A DNA stretch of 64,000 nt. Source: Termitomyces sp. T153 (Eukaryota; Basidiomycota; Agaricomycetes; Agaricales; Lyophyllaceae). Shown here piece after piece: positions 44,642 to 56,625 of this stretch. The stretch lies in contig JACKQL020000079.1 of assembly GCA_018296165.2 (NCBI GenBank), positions 156,728-220,727 on the forward strand, in the 5' to 3' direction. A model generated the notes under the pieces. It did no database searches, was not told the origin of the DNA, and saw nothing but the letters and a program-made list of their open reading frames with translations. The position numbers and the translations under genes are program-made. How positions within the stretch are numbered: position 1 is the first letter of the stretch; each line of letters begins with the position of its first letter.

Positions 44642-44774
44642 AGGTTAGTAACAGAAATTTTAGTTGGTTACTCACGTAGATGGTAGGGCTGGTTGATCAG
44701 ACCAGCGACGTCCAATAACGAGAGTAAGAATACGAAGTTAGAAGATAAACTAGGAGCTTGTGCTGTTCAAAATA

Positions 44775-44996
44775 TGTGACGGTAGCGTGTGAGACACGGT
44801 AACGTCGCACGAGAATAAACTTAGAGTCTTTCGAAGGAACAGATGTAAGTCCTAGGATTGAAAGAACTAACTACTACGATACATTACGGACATATATATA
44901 TCGTAGAACTGTAACATGTAATAACACAGTAGTAAGCCATCGGATGTGTAGTAAGTAGCATTAGCGTGATGTACTTCTTGGCGTCGCACCGCTACA
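44775..44996 (-). repeat. 5' LTR of the gypsy element
   Basis: 222 bp, begins TGTGACGGTAG and ends CACCGCTACA on the + strand. Differs from the 3' LTR at four C/T or G/A positions. Confidence 0.92.
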
Positions 44997-45001
44997 GAAC
45001 A

Positions 45002-45883
45002 TGCCGATGACGAAATGTGTTAAGATTTCTCGTATAGTTATATCTTATCAGCATCAAAATTGTGATACACCACGACAGCCAGGATTCTTATCCTACCCTA
45101 GACCTCCATTGAACTCGGGCCTTTGGTGACACGCGGATGATTAACGATAGCGCAGGTTCTCTCGCGATAAGAACTTTCAGACTGAGATAGACCACGATTC
45201 GAGGGAGGCGGTATTTTTAGTGACCTTGTTGTATTTCAAGAAGCTGATGCCTCCAGAATCTTTGACTTGCCATCAAGTGTGAGGTGTTCGGCCCCGGTTC
45301 TCCTTGTTCAATCATGAGATCATCTTGTTCTCTTTTGAAAATGATCGACGAGCACAATTATGAATAGTTGTAGACATACACTGTCGGTCATTGGATACGC
45401 AACCAAGACCACGACCTTTTAGGGACGAAAGAGTAACATGTTGTCCTCGAGCTCTAGTTGACAGAAATTGACTCGCGTTTGCGATTGGTCTTTGTTTCTT
45501 GAGGCATGTAGTTGGACTTCGACAGTTAGGGTGAGGTCTTGAGCAATAACAATACGCCACATTGAGCCAAGTAGACGTGGCTGATTAAATAGAAAATGAG
45601 GGCCAGACATGAGCCAGACATGAAAGTACTCTGTCTCTTGGCAGCTCGAGCTTAAAAGAAACATCGAAACTGCCCGTACGTTCTACTCTCTAAAATACTT
45701 AGAACAATCTTTATCGAGAATACATTCTTGTCTAGAGTCTAGAAAGAAGCAAAGTCACTTGTGGGTATGTCTTTAAGTTTGAGTGTGGTTCTGCTTTGCG
45801 CGGGTGACGTTAGGCGCAAACAAGAGTATACGTACCAGTGCTCCTACTGCTTTCAACCACGGCATACAGTATATGTCTGTCCT
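45002..45883. other. intergenic; RTC1 5' region
   Basis: No separate gene recognised. Candidate 5' UTR introns of RTC1 exist: GTACGTTC...TTAG near 45672-45700 and GTATGTC...GTTAG at about 45764-45813. Confidence 0.45.
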
Positions 45884-48800
45884 ATGCAACCCTATCTCGG
45901 CCTGCGACCATCGTCAGATCTAAGCGTATATGTTGACTCTAGGAGCTATGGTATGACTGGACCAACAAAAAATGTTCGCTTTCCTCGGGCAACGCCTGGT
46001 GGAGGCGGTGCAATATCGAAAAGCGAGGATGGAACAAAGTGTGTGGTGACTGGAAAGGAGTGTCAGTTTTTCTTCGCTGTTATTGCTCAATCAGCTGACA
46101 TACGTCAAGCACTTAGAATCATGTATGTTTCAGATGGTTCCAGGTCATATCCAGGACATAAGTCATCGGTCGGACGAGGAGGGTATCGTATTGACGCGTC
46201 GAGAAATTTATGGGGTGGAAGCGGCCTAAAGATTGATAGTGCGAGTACAGATGTAGCATGGGGACACGGTGGTAGGTCAATTTGACTAGGATCCATCGCG
46301 TTGTTCTCACCGATATCGGGTATGAACAGCCTTTAAGAATAAAATATTGACCAGTGCACGAAACGGTGAGCTTATCATGTGGGATATCAATAAGGCCGGT
46401 CCAAACAAGTATGGTATGCTATCTACTCATTCGAGCTTGAAAATACTGACTGAGCCCAGAGCGAAGGTCCAAAGATCATCCACGTTCCATCAATGCGGTG
46501 TCTGTATCTCATATCGTCTATTACTACTGCATAACGGGTTCTGCTGACGGTGACATGCGAGTCTGGGTGAGTACTCCCTACCAGCTTCTTCGTTTGTCAG
46601 TCTGCTCCATCTCGCCTACACAATTCCACGACAACGACCCTTTTGTTCTATGAAGTTACTAGCGCCAGGCAAACACCTAAATGCCGTTTCATTTCTCGAG
46701 ATTGAAAAAGAAGCCTTGTGCTTCTAGCCTCTTCTGCTCCTCAAATCTTTATTGAACGCCTACTCATGATGGTAACGCTCAGGATCTGCGAGACATGACG
46801 CGTTCTGTAGTCAAAGTTCACCATCCAACCTCCGTGCGCAGTCTTGCTTTCTCTCCCAGTCATTGGCAGCCTCTTCACACCATTGTTGGCCTTGATAATG
46901 GTAGCATATATCGTTGGGATCTTAAGATGGGTCAGCGCGGTTTGCTGGATCGATTGCCAGTCGCACACACGGCCTCGGTCACGAGCCTCGATTGGTACAA
47001 TCGCGACTTACAGGCCCCTGCAAGCTCAACCACGAGCGATCCAGCAAGCAACGGAATGGGTTGGTTTGTAAGCGGCGGACTTGACCGTTGCGTCAAAGTC
47101 TGGGACCTCACTGCTCAAGGCGGTATACGAATTCCCAGTAAGCCTACGTACACGCTGCACCCATCTTTCCCTGTGCGGCGCGTCGTCTGGCGACCATCAC
47201 ACGAGTGTGAACTTGCAGTCGTTTCTAATGCAGAGTTTTCTTCCGGATCTAATCCCGATCTTGGGCAGAACAATTCTGTCGGTACAGGCGGGGGAGAAAG
47301 CGAGAAGCATAGTGCGGACAGCAAATCGTTGGTCGGTGGGGACGCGGTAGAAATTTGGGATGTACGAAGGAGCTGGATTCCCAAGTGGTCGGTGACGGGT
47401 TCAGCCATAGAAGGCGGTGTAACAGGTCGGCTAAACATCAATCTTGGGTATAGAGGCACTGTCTGACGACTCTCGTAAGACCTCACTTTCAGCACCCCTG
47501 ATACGATTTGGACGCAGAGTTCATCTGGAACCTTTGCCCAGATTGATTTACGCAATTGTATCAAACCTTTAGACGCTATCACGACCACTACCGCAACTTG
47601 GGAATCCTCAGGGTCCTTGACCTTTGCTACTGACACGGAGACAGAGTGGCAGGTTCCTTACGACGACATGTGCGGATCTTCTGGTCACGTTGTTTTGGTG
47701 AAGCTGAAGCTGATATTCTTCGCAGCCCTGCTGATCGTAGAGTGCTTGCGGACAAGCGGCGTATCAAAGTGAAGGCTCTCGGTGACAGTTGTTATGTACC
47801 TGTATCGCAGGATGTAGGCACCTTCAATTCCAAGTCAGCCAACGATGTGGAAGCCTTCAACCGGCTTGCCCGGGGTTATATCATTATTGGCGAAGACCGT
47901 CCTACGATATGCGCAGTCAACGCTCGTGTAAGTTGCACTTTTGACGATAGTGAAACGGCGCACTAATTCAATTTAGGTTGCGTTCCATGCCCGTCGGGAG
48001 GAACTAGCTCAGACTTGGCTGTTGCTCGGTGCATCGCTGGCCGACTTGATACCGACCACACCCGCGATCTTCAGTCCTACCGAAGCGAGACCTGTACAGC
48101 CCACTCCCCAAGCTGTCACCTCCCCAGCTGTCCCCTCCAACTTATACACATTTCCCACCTCTGCCAGCACGGCCTCCCAGTTGAGAAAGGCAAGCCCTAA
48201 CCATACTTCCGTCGTAACGCCGCGTAGTGCATCGACCTCCACATCCCGCAAAATTACACCAGCCTCCTCAAATGCTTCCTCTCCGCGTCAAATGCCGATT
48301 GCCCTTCCAGCTCCATCTACTACTCCTCGACGTCCTTCATTTTTCACCGGCCCCAGAAATGTTGACTCCGACTTCTCTCGACGCCCTTCAATCTCCATGT
48401 TACGCCGTCCCTCAATTTCCGTTCCGGGTTCCCATAGTCTCAGTCCCGCGGATAAAACCAACTTGCGGCATGTGGGTGAAGGTGCGCTCGATGATTCTGA
48501 TTCTTCGTCAGCGGAGGAGAGCGATGGGGAACTTGATGCGCGTTGTCTGTCCGGTGGCGAGGATTCTGGCCTCCAACAGCTGGTATCTCCGGGGTTCCTG
48601 CCTCTTAGGAATGCTCCAGTGCCAAGTCCTCTCTCACGCGTGGCTGGCAAACATCAATGGACAGAAGACGAAGGAGAGGGTCAAGATAGAAGCGAAGATG
48701 GGGACGATTCCTTATCACCCTCACCGGGCTCAACAGACAGTGACTTTCCAGAACCCACTATCTTCCGCAAGCGCAAGGCCTCCAAATCGGCCTCCCGCCC

Positions 48801-50048
48801 GACAAGGCGTCACTCATCGTTGATGCATTCCCGTAGTCGCAGCGTCGCGTCGCTCGCGGCGCCTCCTACGCCCTCCTTGTCACGCGAGGACTCATACAGT
48901 AGTATCCGTACTGTCCTCGCCATTGAAGCACCTGTTCAAGAAGGTGGCAGTGGACTGAGACAAGAAGAAACCATTCGTGATATACGTATCGTTTCTCAAG
49001 GTCGCCGGGGATCAGAGCTTGTCACTAATCAGTCAGGTGCTGTGAATAATCCGCAAAGCGACGAGATTGATCCAGAGGATCTCACCGAGCGGCATGTCAA
49101 GATTGTTGGCGATGACGAAAAGAGGTTGCGCAACCTGGCTTGGACGGCACTACGGGAAGCTCTAGAGAAATATGCAGACGAGGTAAGAGTCCAATTGGAC
49201 GTATTTGTATCGAAAGTCTGATAACACTCAGGGTGATATCCAAATGTGTGCAATGTTGTCTATTATTGCCCCGAGTGAACTCGAGATATCAGAGCGAAGG
49301 GCAAGTCGCTTTCTTGAGTCATACATTGGTTTGTGGATCCTTCGATTGCACCCTAGGTTCCTGACTCATTGGTCTGTAGATCTTCTGACTAGACGTCGTT
49401 TGCATGCTTGTTCTGCTTATCTTCGCAAGTACTGTCGCTTGGATGATATCCGCACAACCACCCTAGTAGAGGATTTTTTTACTCGAGGGCCACTCAAATT
49501 GATTTTGTTACAGATAGACACAGCGATATACACTTCTTGCGGGCGGTGTAAAAAGGCGATGGTACCTGGTAGTTCGCACATCCTAGGACAGCTAGTCAAA
49601 GGCGGTTATTCTTACTGCTCGACGTGTAAAACCTCCACTATCACATGCGCTATCTGGTGAGATCGAATCTCAAAAGATGATTATTATTTGAGTATCATCT
49701 GACGTTCTACTTAGCCGCCTTCCAGTCCGAGCTATGCTTTTTCAGTGCTCCGTCTGCTGCCACGGTGGTCATCAGGCATGCTACCAGGAGTACTATCTTC
49801 GAAAGCCAATGGTGGACCTACCAGAACCTGTGATGCACACTGCAACCACAAGGCTAGGGTCTGCCAAGAAGGGGAGCTCTTCGGGGAGCACGGACGACGA
49901 TATTGCTTCCACTATCAGCACCATCAACAGCACGACGGATTCGGCCGAGACAAGTCCACAACAAACTACTCATCCGGGCAGAATTGCTGGACATCCGTGT
50001 GCTGCTGGTTGCGGTCACTTTTGTTGGGTGGCAAGTGTCGAGCCTTGA
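45884..50048 (+). CDS. RTC1: RTC1/WDR24 homologue, SEA (GATOR2) complex WD40-RING subunit
   Basis: Twelve exons (45884-46061, 46110-46271, 46330-46413, 46460-46566, 46783-47425, 47480-47669, 47726-47927, 47977-49182, 49232-49328, 49380-49465, 49514-49656, 49715-50048) give 1,143 aa with consistent phases. The N-terminal WD40 propeller carries family phrases GSGLKIDSASTDVAWG, LTSARNGELIMWD, ITGSADGDMRVWDLRDM and DNGSIYRWDLKMGQRG. A long Ser/Pro-rich disordered region follows, then a helical part (FLESYIDLLTRRRLHACSAYL) and a C-terminal RING-like zinc domain (CGRCKKAM, CSTCKTSTITCAICRLPV, CSVCCHGGHQACY, CAAGCGHFC). The family subunit sits on the vacuole/lysosome and tunes TORC1 to amino acids. 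The start is uncertain; 45884 is the first ATG giving the NVRFPRA start typical of relatives. Intron 4 (216 nt) is unusually long. Confidence 0.93.
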
Positions 50049-51019
50049 CATGATGTGTACCCTTTCCTGTTACTCGTTTTGGTGCGCTTCTTCGCTTCGT
50101 GGACATGGCATACACTTGATCACGTCTCCGACGACGGACTGTCATGTACCATCATGCCAGCTTCTTGATCATGTAACCGAAATGCATGGTTCTACATATG
50201 TCTTCATACGAAGCTTCTGTGTCAACATTGTATCATTTTCCTGTGTTAAAATGGATATGGCTATGGCTCTTAAGCGCGTGCAGATGAACTTTCTTCAATT
50301 GCTTTCTCACTGGCATAACGCGATCAAGTCTCCGTTGCTTCTTCAGCGATCACACGAATATTGAATGCGTTTGAATCACTAGCACTAGTGGCACCTCAAA
50401 ATCAACTAGTGGTACCTCAAAATCACTTATATCAGGATGGAGCAGATGCCCCTCGTGCCATCACAAGTGGTGTGAAGCCTGAGCTTCTCAGGCTATGCAA
50501 TCAACCTGGTATCCGGGATTCCGTAAGGATCGCTCATTGTCATCCTTGAGCTCAGAAAGTGGAATGCAAACTTTTTGCCCCTAAATACTGTTTTCATAAG
50601 CTGCCCCCAAAGGAAATTGAACCGGTGCAAGTACTGATATTGTTCGTTCCCTTCCATCCAGTGCCATCTCCCGCAAGTTTCAAAGCTTAACAAGCCCTTG
50701 TAGGCAATCATAATTACGTTCAACTACTACACTCTTCAGGCCCAGTAGGATCGCGACGACCTTTCCCTACTGTTATACTGTTGGATTACCAGAGCACTCG
50801 TGTTGCAAGTCCGGAATTATCTTATCACCGGTATATAGTCAGGCGAGAAGAAGAGCCTCAAAGTGGTAAGAAGTGACGTGACGGGAACGGTCTAACATTG
50901 GACCAAACAACACCGGAACCATCATTCTCGATGCTGGTGTGGCGCCGAAGGCGACGGCAAAGAACGTGCGGCAGATGCCCAAGGGTATGATTCCATAATA
51001 TACTATGTATCCTAGTATA
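50049..51019. other. intergenic between convergent RTC1 and SDR genes
   Basis: A stretch near 50377-50430 repeats ACTAGTGG(C/T)ACCTCAAAATCA twice. Nothing else recognised. Confidence 0.5.
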
Positions 51020-52192
51020 TTACAATCTCGGTTTGATCATGTGCGCAACGCTTGCCGGGTCAAGGACCGACTGCGGATAAGGCACCACTGTTGACCTCAA
51101 GTGCTCATACCCACCGTCTACGGGCAGCACCTGGCCGGTGATGTATGCAGCAGCGTCACTAAAGAAAAATATAGTGGCATTGGCTACGTCTTGAATGTGT
51201 CCCATGCGCCCAGAAGGGCATATGGGATCAAATTTGCCTCCAGACTTGGGAGAAAGTCTATCCATGCCTTCGGTATTACTGATTGGGCCTGGAGCTATAA
51301 CGTTTGACCGAACTCCGTGAGGGCCTTCTTCCACAGCTATGACCGCAGATAGGGCATCGACACCTGCCTTTGCAGCCGAAACGTGTCCTTGAAAAGGCGT
51401 CCCTGCAGAGTTAAAAGTGGTTTTTCACATCAGATTTTCATTTTCATGATGGATTCAAGAGTTCCATACCCTTGTAGTGAAGAGTTGCGCTGACGTGAAT
51501 ATAGGACCCCTTGGATGCCCTAACATATGGTATCGTTGCCTTGACTGTATAAAATGTCCCGAGCTTTTTTACAGTTTATGAAGAGATCAAGATTAGATTC
51601 ATTACGAAATGCCTACCGTATCAATTTCAACAACGGTACGAAAAGCGTTTTCGGAAAGCCCGGAGATCGGCGCAAGAAAATTACCAGCAGCACCTACAAA
51701 AAATAACACAGGAATCAGGAGTACTCAATCATCTCATTATTGGAGAGAACTTACCACAAATCACGAAGTCAATTTTCCCGAAAGTCTCGATGGTCTTACG
51801 TACCGCCTCCCGAAGAGTTTGAGGATCGCGTACATCTGCTTGGGCAGGAAGACACCTCTGCCCAGTGGCTTCGGATAATTCCTTCGCAGTCTGCGTCAGC
51901 CTGTCAAGCCTATTGTTTCATGATAGTAGATGAGGGTGATTTCGGCGAGAATAGGAACATGTACAATGAACTTACTTGCGCCCGACTATTACAGCATCCG
52001 CTCCGTGGCGCATCTAAACCTCAGCAAATGAAATAAACCTCACAATACGGGGTAACTAACGATTGCTTCTGTCATCCCCCGACATATCCCAGAGCCGCCT
52101 CCCGTGCAAAAGAGGACTTTTCCTTTGAAAATATCAGCCTTGAAGATAGCTGTAGAATCGACCTGGGGAACCACGTAAGGGGAAGAAGCCAT
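51020..52192 (-). CDS. SPS19: peroxisomal 2,4-dienoyl-CoA reductase (SDR family)
   Basis: Minus-strand multi-exon gene. Exon 1 (52192-52061) encodes [20 protein letters not shown] and the nucleotide-binding TGGGSGIC. Later exons give [13 protein letters not shown], an ADVRDP element, [16 protein letters not shown], a short exon [13 protein letters not shown], then [17 protein letters not shown] and [13 protein letters not shown] with the active-site Lys. The last exon holds [18 protein letters not shown] and [15 protein letters not shown]. This AAGNF/HVSA pattern is that of fungal peroxisomal 2,4-dienoyl-CoA reductases, which use NADPH so that unsaturated fatty acids can enter beta-oxidation. 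The C-terminus KPRL ends in PRL, a weak variant of the SKL-type peroxisome signal. Intron borders in the middle are approximate. Confidence 0.9.
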
Positions 52193-52250
52193 AGGTAGAA
52201 ATGACCAGGAAATTGGGAACAATCAAGTAGTTTATAGAACGATACACCAC

Positions 52251-52264
52251 ACCTGGGCCCAGGT
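52251..52264. promoter_or_regulatory. 14-bp perfect palindrome ACCTGGGCCCAGGT
   Basis: Lies 59 bp upstream of the SDR start codon. A perfect inverted repeat of this length in a promoter is a plausible dimer-binding site, but no factor is assigned. Confidence 0.35.
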
Positions 52265-52872
52265 ATGATTATATGATTAGTGCCTCCAATGAATCACGTG
52301 ATATGTGCGCGTCCGTCACGAATGGCATCGCGTCGCGATAAGCGTGTCTTTCGATGGGCGCGTGAATTAAGATTAAGTTCCAGGGAAAGTCGGGATACGC
52401 ATTTTCTACCACAGTGAAGTGGGCGGAAGATCGACACGCTGTTTTGATCTAGTTCGGAACACGGACCCGGACCTGGGAGACATGGATATACGAAACAGAC
52501 ATCGGGAAGGACGTTCCATTTGGCGAGGATTCGTCGTTCTGATCAGTGCATCAGTTTAGCAAAGTGTTTATCTGACAATCCGTGAAACAATGCTATTCTA
52601 TCAGCCTTCTTCCTGCCCGAGACCAGAATTTTTTTCGAGATCTGGTTTGATCTGAGACATTCGGCAGGGTTTCAAATGCCTGTTAGCTCGGTACGCCTGG
52701 AGTGAAAACCTTTCAATTCAATTATATACAACGTGCATCGAACTAAAGAATACAACTATAATACACATTGCAAAGATTGTCTGATAGCAGTCTAGAACGA
52801 AGAAAAAACAGAGTTTAAAGAGGATACTAATCATATCTCGCGCCCAAAAACGACTACAGACAAAAAATAAAT
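52265..52872. other. intergenic: SDR upstream and HMG-1 downstream
   Basis: No gene recognised. Must contain the SDR promoter and the HMG-1 terminator. Confidence 0.5.
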
Positions 52873-54381
52873 TCAATCTTTTGGCCAGTACCCTTGCTGA
52901 CTATTCAAGTTCGAATGTGGAGGAAAGGGGGGTTGTGATTCTAGTCCTAATTGCGAGTAGTCCGAGATAAGAGGAAGGCCGCGTGGTCCTCCTGACTGGC
53001 GCTGAGGACCAGGGGCATACATTAGCCCATTGACATTGATATTGCGCTCTGCGTTAGGATAAAGTTGGCTAGTATTGGGAGATATTGAAGAGACAGAGAC
53101 GTCGTGCTGGCCAAATTCTCTGCCTATCAAGATCGGGCTCGGAAGATGGTTTGGATTGTAGGATGGTGAAATAGAGTGTGTAAGACCTGCTGGAGAAAGT
53201 TGTTGTGGAGGATCATTGGGGAAGAATGGCGAGCTAAGAGTTGGCATTGTGAGAGGTGGTGAAGAGTGTGCGTTTCCAGGCGGCTGGGCCGATCGATGAG
53301 TCTTCAGAGCAGAGAGAGAAAAGTTACGACTCTGGGATTCCGGACCAAGCCAAGACGAAGAGCGAGTCGATGACGGGTTCCAATTGCCGTCATTATTATT
53401 AAGAGAATTTTGAGGGAAAATGAGCATAGACTGTGTTTGTGCACGGCCGTGGCTTTGAGCAGAGACGTATGAGAAGCACGGCGATTGTTCGAGGGACTCA
53501 TCCTGAAGAACGTGATCTTCACTGATGACGGGTTCGTACAAGAAGTGGTTTTCATGCCCACTGGAGGAGCGAGGATCGAGCGATGGGTAGGGGTAAGGGG
53601 AAGCGCGGTTGATTGCGTGGCGAAGCTTAGAATGGTCGTTTAGGTGCATGTCGTGACCAAGACGAGTTCGGTGGATGTCTGACACAACTTCGGAAGAGTG
53701 AAAATCGTCCCTTTCCGTCGGAAAATCCCCTGCATCATCAAATGCTACATCTTCGCCGAACGATGGATGGGTGTCAGGTGGACGTTGACCAGGTGCGTCC
53801 GGTTTGCGTTTCCTCCGAGTATTATTCGGTCGCCGGCGATAGACATAGTCAGGATACTTCAAGTTAAAACTATCCTTGAGTAATCGAGCCTGCTCCTGAT
53901 AGAATTGTTTTTGGGACTGAGGCTTGGTTAGACGTGAGCTGCTTGATTCTGGAAAATTCTACTCGCTGTTTCCATGTTATTCCATTCCTTGCTGAGTATT
54001 TTGCTTATTTCTCCAGTCCGCATCGCTTGATTTTCGGCAGAGACCTGTGGTCGACGCTTCCGCGCGAAAATCATGAAGGCGTTCATGGGGCGTTTTGGAG
54101 TGCCGTCCGTATTCAATGTCTGCGAGGTCAATGCCGTGTAATCTTCTGAATGGGGCCATGTTTAACGGCTGCTAAGAGTACGTATAAGGAGGTCTGCTTA
54201 GCCACTTACCATCGGGGTCAAAATCACCTTTCGCATCATGGTAGATATAATTCCCATCATCGGAACTGGATACAGAGTCTCGTTCATCCTGTCCCTCGTG
54301 CCCTCCGGGGTCGTAGAGGGATGAGGGTAGTGGGATCGGCACATGTGTTCGTGATACAGTGTTGAATGGAGCGTTGTTCAT
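52873..54381 (-). CDS. HMG-box transcription factor HMG-1 (SRY/SOX or MATA type)
   Basis: Three exons give about 464 aa. An acidic start (MNNAPFNTVSRTHVPIP, DFDPD) is joined by a GT-AG intron to EDYTALTSQTLNTDGTPKRP. The HMG box (residues about 73-140) reads PKRPMNAFMIFARKRRP, EISKILSKEWNNMET, then after a second intron SQKQFYQEQARLLKD and KYPDYVYRRRPNNTRRKRK. The second intron begins GCGAGT rather than GT and ends CAG (50 nt). No GT donor joins the frames, but the GC donor restores the family length exactly. The long C-terminus is Ser/Pro/Asn-rich, typical of an activation region. Basidiomycete relatives (Prf1, Mat2, Pcc1 group) regulate mating and development; the exact orthologue cannot be fixed here. 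Confidence 0.88.
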
Positions 54382-56625
54382 CAGCAAGGCAAGTGAGGTT
54401 GAAGAAGATATGACGGAGAGGAGGACAGAAGGATGTGATGTGGAGTGAACCCTCGCCTCAAATTGTATCGTTAGTGATCGGACTGGGCGCGAGTCTCAGA
54501 TCGACGGCGGAACGAAACGCGGATGCAACTTGGAGACAACACTCTTGTAAATGTTAGTTACCGTTATTCAAGCCACGAGTATCCTCTTTGTCCACGACCA
54601 CGAAGTTATTGGCATGTTATCTCAGGAAGAGGTAAACAGCCCAGTTTGATTGTCGAGTAAATCCGGTTCGCGGAGCTCATGACACCGCTTGATCAACCCT
54701 TGCAACGCAGGGTTAACCAGGCACGCGCCAAAAGAGTCTTCAAATCTTCGTGTCCCCAGATCTAGCAGCTTCCCTTTTCTGACGACAAACCGGAACATTG
54801 AATTCCAGATACGGCTAGGTCCGAACAAAAACAGTACACATTCAGCACACAACAACCCCGGGTCACCTGAAAGAGGTGTGATGTTTCGTGGCCGCCCCCA
54901 CAAAATTTTTAGTCGGCCGGGTGTCTAAAAAACTGTGGCGTCGAGTCGCAAGGAAAAAAAACTTACCCTTTCCTCAAAACACCGCCTTGAGTAAACAAAA
55001 TCAAATAACTTATTTTCTCGGAGTGAGATATTTTGAACTGCGCGAATATGGTTCCAAGTTCATGAACATATGTAACAAGACAACCTTAGGCGCTCAAGTG
55101 GTAATCAAAACCAATGCAGTGAAATGTCGTCGTTCGAATCATGACCAAGAGCCCAAGGAGACAAGGCGGACACCCAACAACCTGCCAATCTATCAGTTTC
55201 AGTGTCGTTTCCACCTCGTCACATCAAAATCTTGTCTGGGTTCCAGTGGAGATCTCGACGTGCGAGGGAAGCCATCGTGCTGTGAAACATCGGGCCCGAG
55301 CGACACGGGTGCCCTGTTTGTTCTCGGCAATCTACCAGATTCGTCGCTCTCGGACCGTTGGTCACAAACGATCTGACATCAACGTGGCCTATGATCGAAA
55401 TTTTCGCGGTACGGCAGGTGCGATCACACTCATGAGGAACGGGCGTCATATACGAGTCAGGGATCTAGGCCTCTGTCTAACGTCCGTTGGAAATTTTGCA
55501 GAAAGCCAACTACAAGGCAAAGGCACAAAGTTATGAAAGAGTGTATGCAGCCAAGCATCGTGATGAAAAGTTCAGAAGTCTCGAGCGCTGATGTCAATCA
55601 CCACCCACGTCTAGCTCTGTGGTAACTATATGGGGAGATCTCCTTGAAGATATTCGCTTACGCATTTTATCCAGGATTGTGCATACTATCATTCTGGAAT
55701 CAACTATAGAAGTCGCGTTGGTACTATGCCAGAAACTCGGAAGGTGCCAAGTCGGGGTACAGGTGTTATCAAGTGTACATCAAACGATTTGGGACCAGAG
55801 GAGATAAGTTCAATGAGTGCGCTCCGAATCTTGTTACATGGACATCATAAATATGGAAAGTGCACCCGAAATGCAGGAGTCACTTGGAGGAAGGCATTTT
55901 GGAGGATGAAAATCAAGTAATCTGGCATCATGATAGAACTGAATTCTTGATTGTGGTCAGGTTAAAATAATCCGTACACGATGTCATAGGTCTGCCTGCT
56001 GGAATTTGTCGATTACGGGCTCGTTTTAGGCTCGTTTCTGATTCAACATTTTGACAACATTTTAATGAAACTGTTCCATTTCTATTATTCATCTTGAAGT
56101 TTCCGAACTCACCCGGGATATTTTGTAAAGTTGTATTACCCAGGCTAGGCTCTGGCAAGTTCAACATATCTTGGGCTTAACCCTCAGTTACCGAACGACG
56201 TCTTTTTGTACGATTGTATCAGTTCGGTGTTGGCCTCAAGAGTTAAAAGTTAATAACACTGAAGGGTAGAATACATGTTAAGGTTGAGGGTGAATATCAT
56301 GGAAAGACCATGTTAAGGCTTAAGCTAAGAATCGATGACTCAAATATTAATGAAAGCTAGCAGACGAAGAAGGTTCTGGTGGATAATCCTAATTAGGTAT
56401 ACAGGTTAATAAACCTTGATAAATCTTAATTAAGGGTTTTAATCAAGAATTACTCTTAACCGAAAAAAGAGGGGTTAATAACCCCTGAGAATCCAACATT
56501 GTCTGTGACAAGTCCATAGTACACCCTTGTCGAAATCTTTAGACTTTCTTTCTCGTTATGAAGAATATCCTCACAAATGCCAGTATGTCTATCTACCGGT
56601 AAAAAATAGTTTGAACAATCTGTTG
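54382..56625. other. long intergenic region without a recognised gene
   Basis: Short open frames only (longest 162 codons at 54888-55376), with no family likeness. At 56170-56490 the sequence is rich in TTAA, with pieces such as GGGGTTAATAACCCC (near-palindrome at 56472-56486) and CTTAACCCTCAG, possibly an old MITE. HMG-1 and the uridine phosphorylase diverge from here, so both promoters must lie inside. Confidence 0.45.

Larger units (their letters stand above)
35409..45001 (-). mobile_element. near full-length Ty3/gypsy LTR retrotransposon (9.58 kb, target duplication GAACA)
   Basis: Two 222-bp LTRs (35414-35635 and 44775-44996) have TG...CA ends and differ at four positions that I can see, all transitions. 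GAACA flanks both sides (35409-35413 and 44997-45001). Coding is on the minus strand in the order gag, protease, RT-RNase H-integrase, chromodomain-like tail and an additional ORF. Integrase after RT places it in Ty3/gypsy. It carries several inactivating mutations described under its parts. It inserted only about 280 bp from the solo LTR, in a transposon-rich stretch. A canonical TGG primer-binding site after the 5' LTR was not seen. Confidence 0.95.

Noticed and set aside
41976..44686. Several + strand ORFs of 70-124 codons opposite gag
   Set aside because: They are shadows of the long gag frame and have no coding character.
53928..53989. HMG-1 as a pseudogene with a frameshift in the HMG box
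   Set aside because: The frames fail with every GT donor, but a GC-AG intron of normal size restores frame and exact family length, so non-canonical splicing is the simpler reading.
55090..55150. tRNA-like phrase with GTTCGAATCAT
   Set aside because: The T-loop consensus is present but acceptor, D and anticodon stems do not pair.
54888..55536. Overlapping + strand ORFs of 162 and 131 codons
   Set aside because: Two frames open together, no domain, no intron pattern; considered chance.
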